Positions 24,524 through 35,135 are shown, counted from the stretch's first letter. The stretch: 64,000 nt of DNA from AP-15 sp963747735 (GCA_963747735.1 CAVVGE010000006.1:186001-250000); one strand, 5' to 3'. The notes: a model not told the origin generated them from the letters alone. Made by a program: numbers and translations.

Positions 24524-25402
24524 ATGGTGCGGTTGACGAGGTTGCCGGGAGCAAGATGGGCGGCGCGCGCGCTGCCGCTGGCGGCGCTGGCCACCGCCAT
24601 GACGGCCGCCGCCGCGGCGCGGGCGGCCGAGCCGCACCCTTGGCAGCTCGGCTTCCAGCCGCCGGCCACCCCGGTGCAGGCCCGGCTGGAGGCGTTCAAC
24701 AACGAGCTCACCGTCATCATCGGCCTGATCACGGTTTTCGTCCTGGGCTTGGTTCTCTATGTGATCGTGCGCTTCAGCGCGCGACGCCATCCGGTGCCGA
24801 CCCGCACCTCGCACAACCCGGTGCTCGAAATCCTGTGGACCATCGTGCCGGTGCTGATCCTGGTGATCATCGCGATCCCGTCCTTCAAGCTGATGTATTT
24901 TATGGACCGGGTGCCCAACCCGGACATGACGATCAAGGTTACCGGCCACCAGTGGTACTGGTCCTATGCCTATCCCGACCAGAAGGGGATGACTTTCGAC
25001 AGCAACATCGTGCAAGCGGCCAACCTGAAACCGGGCCAGCCGCGGCTGTTGACCGCCGACAACCCGCTCGTGGTCCCGGTCGATACCAACATCCGGGTGC
25101 TGATCACCTCGACCGATGTGATGCACAACTGGTTCGTGCCGTCCTTTGGCGTGCAGGAATACGCGATCGTCGGCCGCACCAACGAAAGCTGGTTCCGGAT
25201 CGAGCATCCCGGCACCTATCGCGGCCAATGCGACCAGATCTGCGGCATCAACCATGCCTTTATGCCGATCGAGGTCAAGGCGGTGACCAAGGACGAATTC
25301 AAGAGCTGGCTCGCCGAAGCCCAAAAGAAATACGCGCATGACGGCGATGGGGCCGACCCGGTCCGGGTCGCCGCGGCGCGCCCGGCAGCCGCCGGAAACT
25401 GA
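24524..25402 (+). CDS. coxB: Cytochrome c oxidase subunit II
   Basis: The 292-residue product has a signal peptide (LPLAALATAMTAAAAARA), two membrane helices (ELTVIIGLITVFVLGLVLY and ILWTIVPVLILVIIAIPSF), and a periplasmic cupredoxin domain. The CuA ligands are all present: the histidine of DVMHNWFVPSFG, and the cysteines, histidine and methionine of CDQICGINHAFMPI. GHQWYWSYAYPD is the aromatic patch that receives electrons from cytochrome c. It opens the aa3-oxidase operon, and the subunit I gene follows after 18 bp. Confidence 0.97.
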   Translation: MVRLTRLPGARWAARALPLAALATAMTAAAAARAAEPHPWQLGFQPPATPVQARLEAFNNELTVIIGLITVFVLGLVLYVIVRFSARRHPVPTRTSHNPVLEILWTIVPVLILVIIAIPSFKLMYFMDRVPNPDMTIKVTGHQWYWSYAYPDQKGMTFDSNIVQAANLKPGQPRLLTADNPLVVPVDTNIRVLITSTDVMHNWFVPSFGVQEYAIVGRTNESWFRIEHPGTYRGQCDQICGINHAFMPIEVKAVTKDEFKSWLAEAQKKYAHDGDGADPVRVAAARPAAAGN

Positions 25403-25420
25403 GATCGAAGAGGCCGAAGA

Positions 25421-27031
25421 ATGACTTATCAGCCGGCGAGCGACGCCGCCGCTTCCCACCACGAGGCCCATGGCCACGGCGCGCCGGGCTTTTTCGTCCG
25501 CTGGTTCTGCTCGACCAACCACAAGGACATCGGCACGCTCTATCTGTTGTTCGCGATCACCGCCGGGGTCATCGCGGGCGGCTTGTCGGTGGCGATGCGC
25601 ACCCAGTTGATCCACCCGCACAACGAGTTCATCAGCGACCATCAGGTCTACAACGTCATCGTCACCGCGCACGGGCTGATGATGATCTTTTTCACGATCA
25701 TGCCGGCGATGATGGGCGGGTTCGGCAACTGGATGGTGCCGCTGATGATCGGCGCCCCCGACATGGCCTTCCCGCGCCTCAATAACATCAGCTTTTGGCT
25801 CCTGGTGCCGTCCTTCGCATTGCTCGCCGGCTCGATGTTCGTCGGCGAGGGCGCCGGCACCGGCTGGACCATCTATCCGCCGCTGTCCGAGACGATCGGT
25901 CATCCCGGGCCGGCCGTCGACATGGTGATCTTTTCGCTGCACCTGGCCGGTGCCTCGTCGATCCTGGGCGCCATCAACTTCATCACGACGATCTTCAACA
26001 TGCGCGCGCCCGGCATGACCATGCACAAGATGCCGCTGTTTGTGTGGGCCGTGCTGGTCACCGCGTTCATGCTGCTCTTGGCGCTGCCGGTCTTGGCCGG
26101 CGCGATCACGATGCTGCTGACCGACCGCAATTTCGGCACCACCTTCTTCCAGCCCTCGGGTGGCGGCGACCCGCTCCTGTTTCTGAACCTGTTCTGGTTT
26201 TTCGGCCACCCCGAGGTCTACATCATGATCATCCCGGGCTTCGGCATGATCAGCCAGGTGGTCGCAACCTTCTCGAAAAAGCCGATCTTCGGGTATTTGG
26301 GCATGGTCTATGCGATGGTGGCGATCGGGCTCTTGGGCTCGATCGTCTGGGCGCACCACATGTTCACGACCGGGATCTCGATCGACGCGCGCGCCTATTT
26401 CACCGCGGCGACGATGGTCATCGCGGTGCCGACCGGGGTCAAGATCTTCTCGTGGATCGCGACGATGTGGGGCGGCTCGATCGAGTTCAAGACGCCGATG
26501 CTGTTCGCGTTGGGCTTTATCTTTTTGTTCACGATCGGCGGCGTCACCGGCATCGTCCTGGCCAATGCCGGCGTCGATTTTTCGTTGCACAACACCTATT
26601 ACGTGGTCGGCCATTTCCATTACGTGCTGTCGCTGGGAGCGGTGTTCTCTCTGTTTGCCGCGTTCTATTACTGGATCGGCAAGATGTCGGGGCGAGCTTA
26701 TAACGAGCTCTATGGCAAGATCCATTTCTGGACCACCTTTATCGGTGTCAACCTGACCTTCTTCCCGATGCACTTTCTCGGGGCGGCCGGCATGCCGCGG
26801 CGGATCGCCGATTATCCCGACGCTTTCGCCGGCTGGAATTTCGTCGAGTCGATCGGCTCCTACATCTCCTACGCCTCGACCCTGTTCTTTATCTATATCG
26901 TGTTCAACACCTTGCTCGCGGGCAAGCGGGTCGGCGCCAATTACTGGGGCGAGGGCGCCACGACCCTCGAATGGACCGTCTCGTCGCCGCCGCCGTTCCA
27001 CAGCTACGATGAAATACCGGTGGTCAGCTAA
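25421..27031 (+). CDS. coxA: Cytochrome c oxidase subunit I
   Basis: This 536-residue, 12-helix subunit carries haem a and the haem a3-CuB oxygen-reducing centre. Visible ligands are the haem a histidine in VTAHGLMMIFF, the CuB histidine and cross-linked tyrosine in FFGHPEVYIMIIPGFG, the CuB histidine pair in VWAHHMFTTG, and the haem a3 and haem a histidines in VVGHFHYVLSLG. K-channel residues near VPTGVKIFSWIATMWGG and D-channel features near MMGGFGNWMVPL are present. It is a type A haem-copper oxidase. No defects were seen. Confidence 0.98.
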   Translation: MTYQPASDAAASHHEAHGHGAPGFFVRWFCSTNHKDIGTLYLLFAITAGVIAGGLSVAMRTQLIHPHNEFISDHQVYNVIVTAHGLMMIFFTIMPAMMGGFGNWMVPLMIGAPDMAFPRLNNISFWLLVPSFALLAGSMFVGEGAGTGWTIYPPLSETIGHPGPAVDMVIFSLHLAGASSILGAINFITTIFNMRAPGMTMHKMPLFVWAVLVTAFMLLLALPVLAGAITMLLTDRNFGTTFFQPSGGGDPLLFLNLFWFFGHPEVYIMIIPGFGMISQVVATFSKKPIFGYLGMVYAMVAIGLLGSIVWAHHMFTTGISIDARAYFTAATMVIAVPTGVKIFSWIATMWGGSIEFKTPMLFALGFIFLFTIGGVTGIVLANAGVDFSLHNTYYVVGHFHYVLSLGAVFSLFAAFYYWIGKMSGRAYNELYGKIHFWTTFIGVNLTFFPMHFLGAAGMPRRIADYPDAFAGWNFVESIGSYISYASTLFFIYIVFNTLLAGKRVGANYWGEGATTLEWTVSSPPPFHSYDEIPVVS

Positions 27032-27034
27032 GAC

Positions 27035-27970
27035 GTGCCCGCCGCCGTGTCGCAGCTTTCCGAGGCCCGCCCGGCCGACGCGCCGCGCCTGAGCGCGACG
27101 CCGATCGCGGCACTCGGCGACTATGTCGAGATCCTGAAGCCGCGGGTCATGTCGCTCGTGGTCTTTACCGGGCTGGTCGGGCTCGCCGTGGCGCCCCGGC
27201 ATCTGCACCCGGTGCTGGCCGTGGTCGCGGTCTTGTGCATCGCGGTGGGCGCCGGCGCCGCCGGTGCGATCAACATGTGGTACGACCGCGATATCGACGC
27301 GGTGATGCGGCGCACCGCGGCGCGCCCGTTGCCGGCCGGCCGGATGCTGCCGGGCGAGGCGCTCGGCTTTGGCGCGGCGCTGGGCGTGGGCTCGGTCTTT
27401 ATGATGGGGCTCGCGGTCAACTGGCTGGCCGCCGGGCTGTTGGCGCTTACCATCGCCTTTTATGTTTTCGTCTATACGATCTGGCTGAAACGCCGGACGC
27501 CCCAGAACATTGTGATCGGCGGCGCCGCCGGCGCCTTTCCGCCGCTGATCGGCTGGGCGGCGGCGACCGGTGGGGTCGGCTGGGGGGCGATCGCGCTTTT
27601 TGCCATCATCTTTTTTTGGACGCCGCCGCATTTCTGGGCCTTGTCGCTCTATCGCGCCGACGACTACGCCAGGGCCGGCGTGCCGATGCTGCCGGTCGTT
27701 GCCGGGCCGCGCGAGACCAAGCGCCAGATGCTGCTTTACACCCTGGTGCTGTGGCCGGTCACGGCGGCGCCGTGGATGCTGGGCGTCGCCGGCCGAATTT
27801 ACGGCATTGCCGCGCTGACGCTGAGCATTGCTTTCACCGCGATGGCGGTCCGGGTCTGGCTCGATGCCGGGGACCGCAGCGCACGCCGGATGTTCGGCTT
27901 TTCGCTGCTCTATCTGTTTCTGGTCTTTGCCTTGCTGCTGCTCGACCGGACCGGCGGAGGTCTGCCGTGA
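27035..27970 (+). CDS. ctaB: Protohaem IX farnesyltransferase (haem O synthase)
   Basis: The 311-residue UbiA-family membrane enzyme adds a farnesyl group to haem b, giving haem O on the way to haem A. The first prenyl-diphosphate motif is NMWYDRDIDAVMRRTAARP (two aspartates four apart); the conserved loop FFWTPPHFWALSLYRADDY follows. About eight or nine membrane helices are visible. The start is a GTG at 27035, 3 bp after coxA, and no better start is in frame. Its end overlaps the next small gene by four bases. Confidence 0.95.
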   Translation: MPAAVSQLSEARPADAPRLSATPIAALGDYVEILKPRVMSLVVFTGLVGLAVAPRHLHPVLAVVAVLCIAVGAGAAGAINMWYDRDIDAVMRRTAARPLPAGRMLPGEALGFGAALGVGSVFMMGLAVNWLAAGLLALTIAFYVFVYTIWLKRRTPQNIVIGGAAGAFPPLIGWAAATGGVGWGAIALFAIIFFWTPPHFWALSLYRADDYARAGVPMLPVVAGPRETKRQMLLYTLVLWPVTAAPWMLGVAGRIYGIAALTLSIAFTAMAVRVWLDAGDRSARRMFGFSLLYLFLVFALLLLDRTGGGLP

Positions 27971-28080
27971 GGGACCTGCGCGAGCGGGCGATCCGGGCTC
28001 GCAACCGCGCGCTCTTCGCGGTGCTCGCCGTGCTGGCGATGCTGCTCTACGCGGTCACTTTGGTGCGGATCGGAGGCTAG
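27967..28080 (+). CDS. Small CoxF-like membrane protein
   Basis: A 37-codon gene starts at a GTG that overlaps the ctaB stop (GTGA). The peptide has a basic head (RERAIRARNRA) and one membrane helix (LFAVLAVLAMLLYAVTLV). Short proteins of this shape lie between ctaB and ctaG in many alphaproteobacteria and are called CoxF or cytochrome oxidase small assembly proteins. The overlap, the position, and the ctaG start 2 bp after its stop support it as a real gene. Confidence 0.75.
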   Translation: MRDLRERAIRARNRALFAVLAVLAMLLYAVTLVRIGG

Positions 28081-28082
28081 GG

Positions 28083-28721
28083 GTGGCCGAACCGGAGCTC
28101 GCGAGCACCCGGCAAAACGCGTCGCAACAGCGCCGCAACCGGGTGAGCGTGATCGTTTCCCTCTCGGTCGTAGCGGTCATGCTCGGCATGGCGTTCGCCT
28201 CGGTGCCGCTCTATCGCATCTTTTGCGGCGCAACCGGCTTTGCCGGCACGACGCGCAACGCGACGGCGGCGCCGCGCAAGATCGCCGCCGGCTGGGTCAC
28301 GGTCGATTTCAACGCGCAAGTGGCCCCCGGCCTCGATTGGGAATTCCGCCCGTTGACCTCCTCGGTCCGAGTGCATCCGGGGGCGCGCACCGAAGTGCTC
28401 TATCGCGCCGTCAACCACAGCAAGGAGGCAGTGACCGCCCGTGCGGTGGACAATGTGACGCCGGCCAAGATCGGCGCCTATTTCGACAAGCTGCAGTGCT
28501 TTTGCTTTAAGAACCAAACCTTGAAGCCGGGCGAAAAGGTCGATATGGGCGTCGTCTTTTTTGTCGATCCTCAGCTTTTGACCGACCCGGCGACGCGCGA
28601 GGTGCGCTCGATCACGCTCTCCTACACGATGTTCCGGGCGGCCGGCGCCACACCGCGCAGCGCTTCGGCGGCTGGGTCCGCAGCCGAACCGGTGCGAGCG
28701 GTTACCCGTGCAGTGAATTGA
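28083..28721 (+). CDS. ctaG: Cytochrome c oxidase assembly protein CtaG (Cox11)
   Basis: The 212-residue copper chaperone delivers copper to the CuB site of subunit I. It has one N-terminal membrane helix (VSVIVSLSVVAVMLGMAFASV) followed by the periplasmic domain: VPLYRIFCGATGFAGT, the copper-binding cysteine pair in LQCFCFKNQTLKPGE, and MGVVFFVDP. The GTG start at 28083 lies 2 bp after the small CoxF-like gene and gives the normal length. It is co-transcribed with the oxidase genes. Confidence 0.95.
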   Translation: MAEPELASTRQNASQQRRNRVSVIVSLSVVAVMLGMAFASVPLYRIFCGATGFAGTTRNATAAPRKIAAGWVTVDFNAQVAPGLDWEFRPLTSSVRVHPGARTEVLYRAVNHSKEAVTARAVDNVTPAKIGAYFDKLQCFCFKNQTLKPGEKVDMGVVFFVDPQLLTDPATREVRSITLSYTMFRAAGATPRSASAAGSAAEPVRAVTRAVN

Positions 28722-28740
28722 TCAATCGAGGTTTCTGCCG

Positions 28741-29571
28741 ATGAGCGAAGCGCACGCGGTGCACGCCGCGCACACAGCCCCCAAGCACGGCTACCATCTG
28801 GTCGATCCGAGCCCGTGGCCGATCCTGGGTGCCCTCGCCGCCGGCCTCGCCTTTGGCGGCGGCATCCTCTACCTGCACGGCGACGACTGGGTGCTGATGG
28901 TCATCGGCATGCTGTGCATCCTCGCGATCATGTTCGTGTGGTGGCGCGACGTGATCCGCGAGGCGACGTTCCAGGGCTACCACACGCCGATCGTCCAGCT
29001 CGGCCTGCGCTACGGCATGGCGCTGTTCATCGCCTCCGAGGTGATGTTTTTCGTTGCGTTCTTCTGGGCGTTCTTTGCGTCGAGCCTGTTCCCGGTCGCC
29101 GGCATCTGGCCGCCCAAGGGTGTGCTCCCGTTCGATCCGTTCGAGTTCCCGTTTCTCAACACGCTCGTCCTCTTGCTGTCCGGCACGACGGTCACCTGGG
29201 CGCACCATTCGCTGCTGGTCGGCGACCGCAACGGGCTGCTGCGCGGCTTGACCCTGACGGTCCTTCTCGGGCTGACCTTCACCTCGCTGCAGGCGTTCGA
29301 GTACAGCTCCGCCACGTTTCATTTCAGCGGCGGCATCTACCCCTCGACCTTTTTTATGGCGACCGGCTTCCACGGCTTTCACGTCATCATCGGCACGATC
29401 TTTCTCGCCGTGTGCCTGTACCGGGCCTATCGCGGACAATTCCAGCCCGACCATCATTTCGGCCTCGAAGCCGCCGCCTGGTACTGGCATTTTGTCGATG
29501 TGGTGTGGCTCTTTCTGTTCGTCTGCATCTATTGGTGGGGCGGCGCCGGAGCGACCTACGCCGCCGGCTGA
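28741..29571 (+). CDS. coxC: Cytochrome c oxidase subunit III
   Basis: The 276-residue membrane subunit begins with a histidine-rich lead (HAVHAAHTAPKHGYHLVDPS) and has seven membrane helices. Family blocks include VWWRDVIREATFQGYHTP, ASEVMFFVAFFWAFFASSL, SGTTVTWAHHSL, and ATGFHGFHVIIGTIFL with AAWYWHFVDVVWLFLF at the end. Subunit III stabilises subunit I and proton uptake. It is the last core oxidase gene before a 304-bp gap and surf1. Confidence 0.97.
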   Translation: MSEAHAVHAAHTAPKHGYHLVDPSPWPILGALAAGLAFGGGILYLHGDDWVLMVIGMLCILAIMFVWWRDVIREATFQGYHTPIVQLGLRYGMALFIASEVMFFVAFFWAFFASSLFPVAGIWPPKGVLPFDPFEFPFLNTLVLLLSGTTVTWAHHSLLVGDRNGLLRGLTLTVLLGLTFTSLQAFEYSSATFHFSGGIYPSTFFMATGFHGFHVIIGTIFLAVCLYRAYRGQFQPDHHFGLEAAAWYWHFVDVVWLFLFVCIYWWGGAGATYAAG

Positions 29572-29670
29572 GCGGAGCGACGCTCGCGCTCGCGCGAAGC
29601 CGGAAGGGTCCCCGCGGCTGTCCTGAGAGCTTGTGAAAGAATGCCTCCGTCGCTGCTTTGGTCGCTTCCC

Positions 29671-29705
29671 CGTGGGCCTTCAGCCCACGGACCTGATCCG
29701 TGGGG
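29671..29705 (+). repeat. Palindromic repeat, Q1-like
   Basis: The dyad CGTGGGC-CTTCA-GCCCACG is followed by ATCCGTGGGG, which can pair with the same arm. The sequence matches the IS1182 insertion Q1 over most of its length, showing that this repeat family also occurs outside insertion sequences. Confidence 0.75.
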
Positions 29706-29794
29706 TAGGCCGGGGTCCATGCTTCCGTCGGCAAGGTGCGAGATTTGCTTGTGCGGAGGCGTAATCGATTGAAAATTCGGAGGGTTGGAAAGAT

Positions 29795-29820
29795 GGGTCC
29801 CGGCTTTCGCCGGGAAAGCG
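29795..29820 (+). repeat. Palindromic repeat, CCGGCTTTCGCCGG type
   Basis: The short dyad TCCCGGC-TTTC-GCCGGGA lies 90 bp downstream of the Q1-like repeat. It is a common alphaproteobacterial intergenic hairpin. Its centre resembles that of P1 (CTTTCGCGAGG). Confidence 0.65.
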
Positions 29821-29875
29821 AGATAGAGCGCTTACCGATTTCCTCCTCCATGTCGATTTCTTCACGGGCTCTCGG

Positions 29876-30589
29876 ATGAGCGGGTTTCGCCCGCAATTGT
29901 GGCCGACCGTTGTCGCCGTGCCGATGCTGCTGATCTGCCTCGGGCTCGGCGTTTGGCAGGTCCAGCGGCTCTCCTGGAAGGAGGGGTTGATCGCCGCGCG
30001 CGCCGCGGCGGTGGCGGCAGCACCCGTCGCCCCGCCGCGCGATGCCGGCGAGGCCCGCGGCTTGCAATTCCGCCACGTCGCCGACACGGGCGTATTTCTG
30101 CACGACAGGGAGATCGATCTCGGCGCGACATCGCCGGGCGGCGCGGCCGGCTACCACATCCTGACCCCGCTCAGGGAGCCCGACGGGCGGATCGTCTTTG
30201 TCAATCGCGGCTTTGTCCCGGAGGAGCTGCGTGACCCGGCAAAGCGCAGGGACGGCCAGGTTGCGGGCACGGTCAAAATCTCGGGCTTGCTGCGGTTGCC
30301 GCCAAAGGGCCGGCCAAACTGGTTCCTGCCGAACAACCGGCCCGATTTGAACTACTGGTTCTGGATCGATCTCCCGGCGATGGCCAAGGCCGACAAGCTC
30401 GATCATGTCGCGGCGTTCTATATCGATGCCGACAGCGCTGCGAACCCCGGCGGCTGGCCGAAAGGCGGCGTCACTCTCCTCGATTTGCCGAACAACCACC
30501 TCCAATATGCGGTGACGTGGTTTTCACTGGCGGTTGCGTTGATCGTCATCTATGTCATTTACCATCGTCGCAACCCAAGGGCCGGATGA
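29876..30589 (+). CDS. SURF1-family cytochrome oxidase biogenesis protein
   Basis: The 237-residue protein has the SURF1 layout: one membrane helix at each end (LWPTVVAVPMLLICLGLGVW and VTWFSLAVALIVIYVIYH) around a periplasmic domain. Family motifs are GLGVWQVQRLSWKEGLI, GYHILTPL, VFVNRGFVP, and NNHLQYAVTWFSLA near the end. SURF1 helps insert haem a into subunit I. It is the last cox-related gene, and its stop overlaps the start of the M32 peptidase gene by four bases (ATGA). Confidence 0.93.
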   Translation: MSGFRPQLWPTVVAVPMLLICLGLGVWQVQRLSWKEGLIAARAAAVAAAPVAPPRDAGEARGLQFRHVADTGVFLHDREIDLGATSPGGAAGYHILTPLREPDGRIVFVNRGFVPEELRDPAKRRDGQVAGTVKISGLLRLPPKGRPNWFLPNNRPDLNYWFWIDLPAMAKADKLDHVAAFYIDADSAANPGGWPKGGVTLLDLPNNHLQYAVTWFSLAVALIVIYVIYHRRNPRAG

Positions 30590-32077
30590 CCGCCTATCAA
30601 CAGCTCGAAGCGCGCTTTCGCCGGCTCGGCGCGATCGAGCAGGCGGTCTCGATGCTGCATTGGGATGCCGCGGCGATGATGCCGGCGGGCGGTGCCGCGG
30701 CGCGCAGCGAGCAGCTTGCAACCTTGCGCCTCGTCGCGCACCAGGACCTGACCGCACCGGAGATCGGCGGGCTGTTGCACGAAGCCGAGGTCGCGGGAAA
30801 TTCCCTCGACGCGTGGCAATCCGCCAATTTACGCGAAATGCGTCGCCGCTGGCGGCATGCGGCGGCACTGCCGGGCGATCTCGTCGAGACCCGCTCGCGG
30901 GCTTGCTCCGAATGCGAGGCAGCATGGCGCGAGGCCCGCATGAATAGCGATTTCGCCGCCGTTCTTCCAGCTCTCGAACGCGTGCTGGGCTTGCAGCGGG
31001 AAATCGCCGAGATCAAGGCCGAAGCAGCTCCGGACCAGCCCCTACGAGGCGCTCCTCGACGTCTACGAGCCGGGCGGATCGGTTGCAATGATCGACCGGC
31101 TGTTTGCCGAAATCGCCGGGTTTCTGCCCGAGCTGACCGAGGCTGTCCTGAGCCGCCAGGCGTCGCACCCGCCACCGCCGGCGCCGCAAGGCCCGTTTCC
31201 GGTCGAGGTGCAGCGCCGTGTCGGCATCGAGCTGATGCAGCAGATCGGCTTCGATTTCGCGCATGGCCGGCTCGATGTCAGCGCTCATCCGTTTTGCGGC
31301 GGCACGCCCGACGATGTGCGGATCACGACACGCTACGACGAAAGCGATTTTGCCCGCGCGCTGATGGGAGTGCTGCACGAGACCGGCCACGCCCTCTATC
31401 AGCGCGGCCTGCCGCCGGAATGGCGCTTGCAGCCGGTCGGCCGCGCGCGCGGCATGGCGATGCATGAAAGCCAGTCGCTGCTCCTCGAAATGCAGGTCTG
31501 CCGCAGCCGCGCCTTTATCGATTTTGCCGCCCCGATCCTGCGCCGGGCCTTTATCGGCGACGGGCCCGCCTGGGAGGCCGAGGCGCTCTATCGCCGCCAG
31601 ACCCGGGTCGGGCGCGGTCTGATCCGCGTCGATGCCGACGAGGTCACCTATCCGGCGCATGTGATCCTGCGCTACCGGCTCGAACGCGCCATGCTGGCCG
31701 GCGATTTGGCCCCGGCCGACTTGCCGGGCGCCTGGGCCGAAGGGTCGCGCCAGCTGCTCGGTGTGGCGCCCGCCGACGACCGCGAAGGCTGCCTCCAGGA
31801 CATCCATTGGTATGACGGCATTTGGGCCTATTTCCCGACCTATACGCTCGGCGCGCTGATCGCGGCCCAGCTGTTCGAGGCGGTGCGCCGGGCCGTCCCC
31901 GATCTGGTCGAGGCGATTTCGGCTGGCAATTTCGCGCCGCTTTTCGGTTGGCTGCGCGCCATGGTCCATCAAAACGGCTCGTTGCTCTCGACTGCGGAGC
32001 TGGTCGAAGCGGCCACCGGCCGGCCGCTCGGCACGACAAGCTTCGAGCGGCACCTGCGCGCCCGCTACCTCAATTAG
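30586..32077 (+). pseudogene. M32 carboxypeptidase Taq, frameshifted
   Basis: The first frame (ATG 30586) gives YQQLEARFRRLGAIEQAVSM, LHWDAAAMMPAGG and RQREIAEIKAEA-like sequence. One extra base near 31028-31040 ends the match. The second frame resumes with SPYEALLDVYEPGGSV and continues to 32077 with the zinc motif LHETGHALYQRGLP, HESQSLLLEMQVCRS, and IHWYDGIWAYFPTYTLG. Joined, they form a complete M32 metallocarboxypeptidase of about 495 residues that trims C-terminal residues in the cytoplasm. The frames are otherwise intact and well conserved, so the indel may be recent or a sequencing error. Both parts lie in the surf1 transcription unit. Confidence 0.85.
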
Positions 32078-32149
32078 GTGACGAAGCAGGCGTCTTTGCG
32101 TTAGCTGATCATCCGACAGGGCTTTCCCGGAAAAGTTAGGGGGACGATT

Positions 32150-33459
<1,310 letters not shown>

Positions 33460-33460
<1 letters not shown>

Positions 33461-34428
33461 TGCTGAGCGAAGCGCGCTTTGCCTTTTACGATCTGGCGCC
33501 GGGCGAGGAGAGCTTTCGCGACGCCGTGCTGAACGGTCTCGGCCGCGAGCGCAAATCGATCCCCTGCAAATTTTTTTACGACGCGCGCGGCTCGGCCTTG
33601 TTCGAGGCGATTTGCCGCCTGCCGGAGTACTACCCGACCCGCACCGAGATCGCGATCCTCGAAGAGAACGCCGCCGAGATCGCCGCGCAAATGGATCCGC
33701 ACTGCCGGTTGATCGAGCTCGGCAGCGGCGCGAGCCGCAAGGTGCGCATTCTGCTGAACGCGCTCGACCGACCGGCGGCCTATGTGCCGGTCGATATTTC
33801 GGGCGACCATCTGCGCGAGGCCGCGCTCAATCTGGCCGAGGATTTTCCGGAGCTCCCGGTGATAGCGGTGTGCGCCGACTACACCCGGCCCTTTGCGATG
33901 CCGCCGCTGCCCGGCCCGCGCGGCAAGCGGGTCGGGTTTTTCCCCGGCTCGACGATCGGCAATTTCGAGCCGTCGGCGGCGCTGCGTTTCCTGGCCAATT
34001 GCGCCCAAATCCTCGGACCCGGCGGCGAGATGCTGATCGGCGTCGATCTGAAAAAGGACCGGGCGGTCCTCGACGCCGCCTATAACGACCGCGCCGGCGT
34101 CACCGCTGCCTTCAACCTGAACCTGCTGGAGCGGATCAACCGCGAGCTCGACGGCGATCTCGACCTCGACCGCTTTGAGCATCTCGGCTTTTATAACGGG
34201 CGCGAAGGCCGGATCGAAATCTACATCCGCAGCCTATCCGACCAAGAGGCCACGATCGCCGGCCGGCGTTTCGGCTTTGCCGCCGGCGAATTGATCCACA
34301 CTGAATACTCCTACAAATACACGGTAGGCGAATTTCGTGCGTTGGCGGCGCAGGCCGGGTTCCGGCCGGTCGATACCTGGACCGACCCGAACGAGCTCTT
34401 CAGCGTGCATTATTTCCGGCAGCGCTGA
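33460..34428 (+). CDS. egtD: L-histidine N-alpha-methyltransferase EgtD
   Basis: The 322-residue SAM-dependent enzyme trimethylates histidine to hercynine, the substrate of EgtB. Family blocks are KFFYDARGSALFEAICRLPE, YYPTRTEIAIL, LIELGSGASRKVRILL (SAM binding), YVPVDISGDHL, FFPGSTIGNFEPSAALRFL, LIGVDLKKD, and IHTEYSYKYTVGEFRALAAQAGF near the end. The ATG overlaps the egtB stop, so the two are co-translated. Only the EgtB-EgtD pair is needed in many bacteria; an EgtE-like lyase is not adjacent. Confidence in the pathway is high. Confidence 0.96.
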
Positions 34429-34484
34429 CCTGCTCAATAACCGATAACGACGAGATCGGCCTGCGTAGTTCCGATTTACCTTAT

Positions 34485-35126
34485 TTAATCGGCGACCTTA
34501 CCTTTTACCTCTGCCATTGCGCGCAATATGTTCTCGACGGCTTTTCGCGGATCGGCGGCGCGCATCGCTTCGCCCATGACCGCGACGCCGGCGGCACCCG
34601 CTCTGCGGCAGGCGGCTGCGTTCGCCGCCGTGACCCCGCCGAGCGCCACCGCCGCGCCCGGCGCCTCGGCAACCAGCTTTGCCAAGCCGTCGAGCCCGAG
34701 CGCCGGCCCGTAGCCGGGCTTGCTGGCGCTTGGGAACACCGGGCTCAAGGTGACGTAATCAGCGCCCGCGCGCAGCGCTGCGGCGGCCTCTGTTGGCGAA
34801 TGCGCGGAGGCGCCGATCAGCGCCGCGGGGAGGCGGGCACGCACCGGCTCGACGCTGGCGCCGCCCGGCAGATGGACCCCGTCCGCGCCGGCTGCGATCG
34901 CCGCCTCGACATCGTCGTGGACGGTCACGACCGCGCCGTAGCTGTGACCGAGTGCGACGAGCGCGACGAGCAGCCGGCGCCGCGCGTCGGCCGGGAGGTC
35001 CTTCTCGCGCAGACTGAACCAGCGGCAGCCGCCGTCGAGCACCGCCGCTGCAATCTCCTCGATCGGCCGCCGCGCTTGGGCACGGTCGGAGATGACGAGC
35101 AGCGGCGGAACCGGCAGCGCAGCCAC
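34485..35126 (-). CDS. thiE: Thiamine phosphate synthase-family protein (ThiE/TenI)
   Basis: The 213-residue TIM-barrel protein belongs to the ThiE/TenI family. Motifs are PLLVISDRAQARRP, GCRWFSLREKDL (diphosphate site arginine and lysine), VTVHDDVEAAIAAGADGVHL, IGASAHSPTEA, ADYVTLSPVFPSASKPGYGP and ALGGVTAANAA. ThiE couples the thiazole and pyrimidine halves of thiamine; TenI relatives act on the thiazole. The SREKDL and SPVFPSxSKPG blocks are kept, so either role is possible. No other thi genes or TPP riboswitch are visible nearby. It is convergent with egtD; short AT-rich dyads in the 56-bp gap, such as CCGATT-N10-AATCGG, may end both transcripts. Confidence 0.85.
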   Translation of the reverse strand: MAALPVPPLLVISDRAQARRPIEEIAAAVLDGGCRWFSLREKDLPADARRRLLVALVALGHSYGAVVTVHDDVEAAIAAGADGVHLPGGASVEPVRARLPAALIGASAHSPTEAAAALRAGADYVTLSPVFPSASKPGYGPALGLDGLAKLVAEAPGAAVALGGVTAANAAACRRAGAAGVAVMGEAMRAADPRKAVENILRAMAEVKGKVAD

Positions 35127-35135
35127 GCTCGGCTC

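Larger units (their letters stand above)
29572..29875 (+). other. Gap between coxC and surf1 with palindromic repeats
   Basis: This 304-bp stretch has no gene. A DUF983 gene, often found here in alphaproteobacteria, is absent. It holds two palindromic repeats. One at 29671-29705 (CGTGGGCCTTCAGCCCACGG then ACCTGATCCGTGGGG) closely matches the insertion Q1 in the IS1182 transposase. The other, at 29795-29820, is GGGTCCCGGCTTTCGCCGGG followed by AAAGCG. Confidence 0.7.

Noticed and set aside
24263..27631. Very long minus-strand open frame (1122 codons) over the cox operon
   Set aside because: It is a high-GC shadow of coxB, coxA and ctaB. It is rich in Arg, Asp and His without any domain, while the plus strand has fully conserved oxidase genes.
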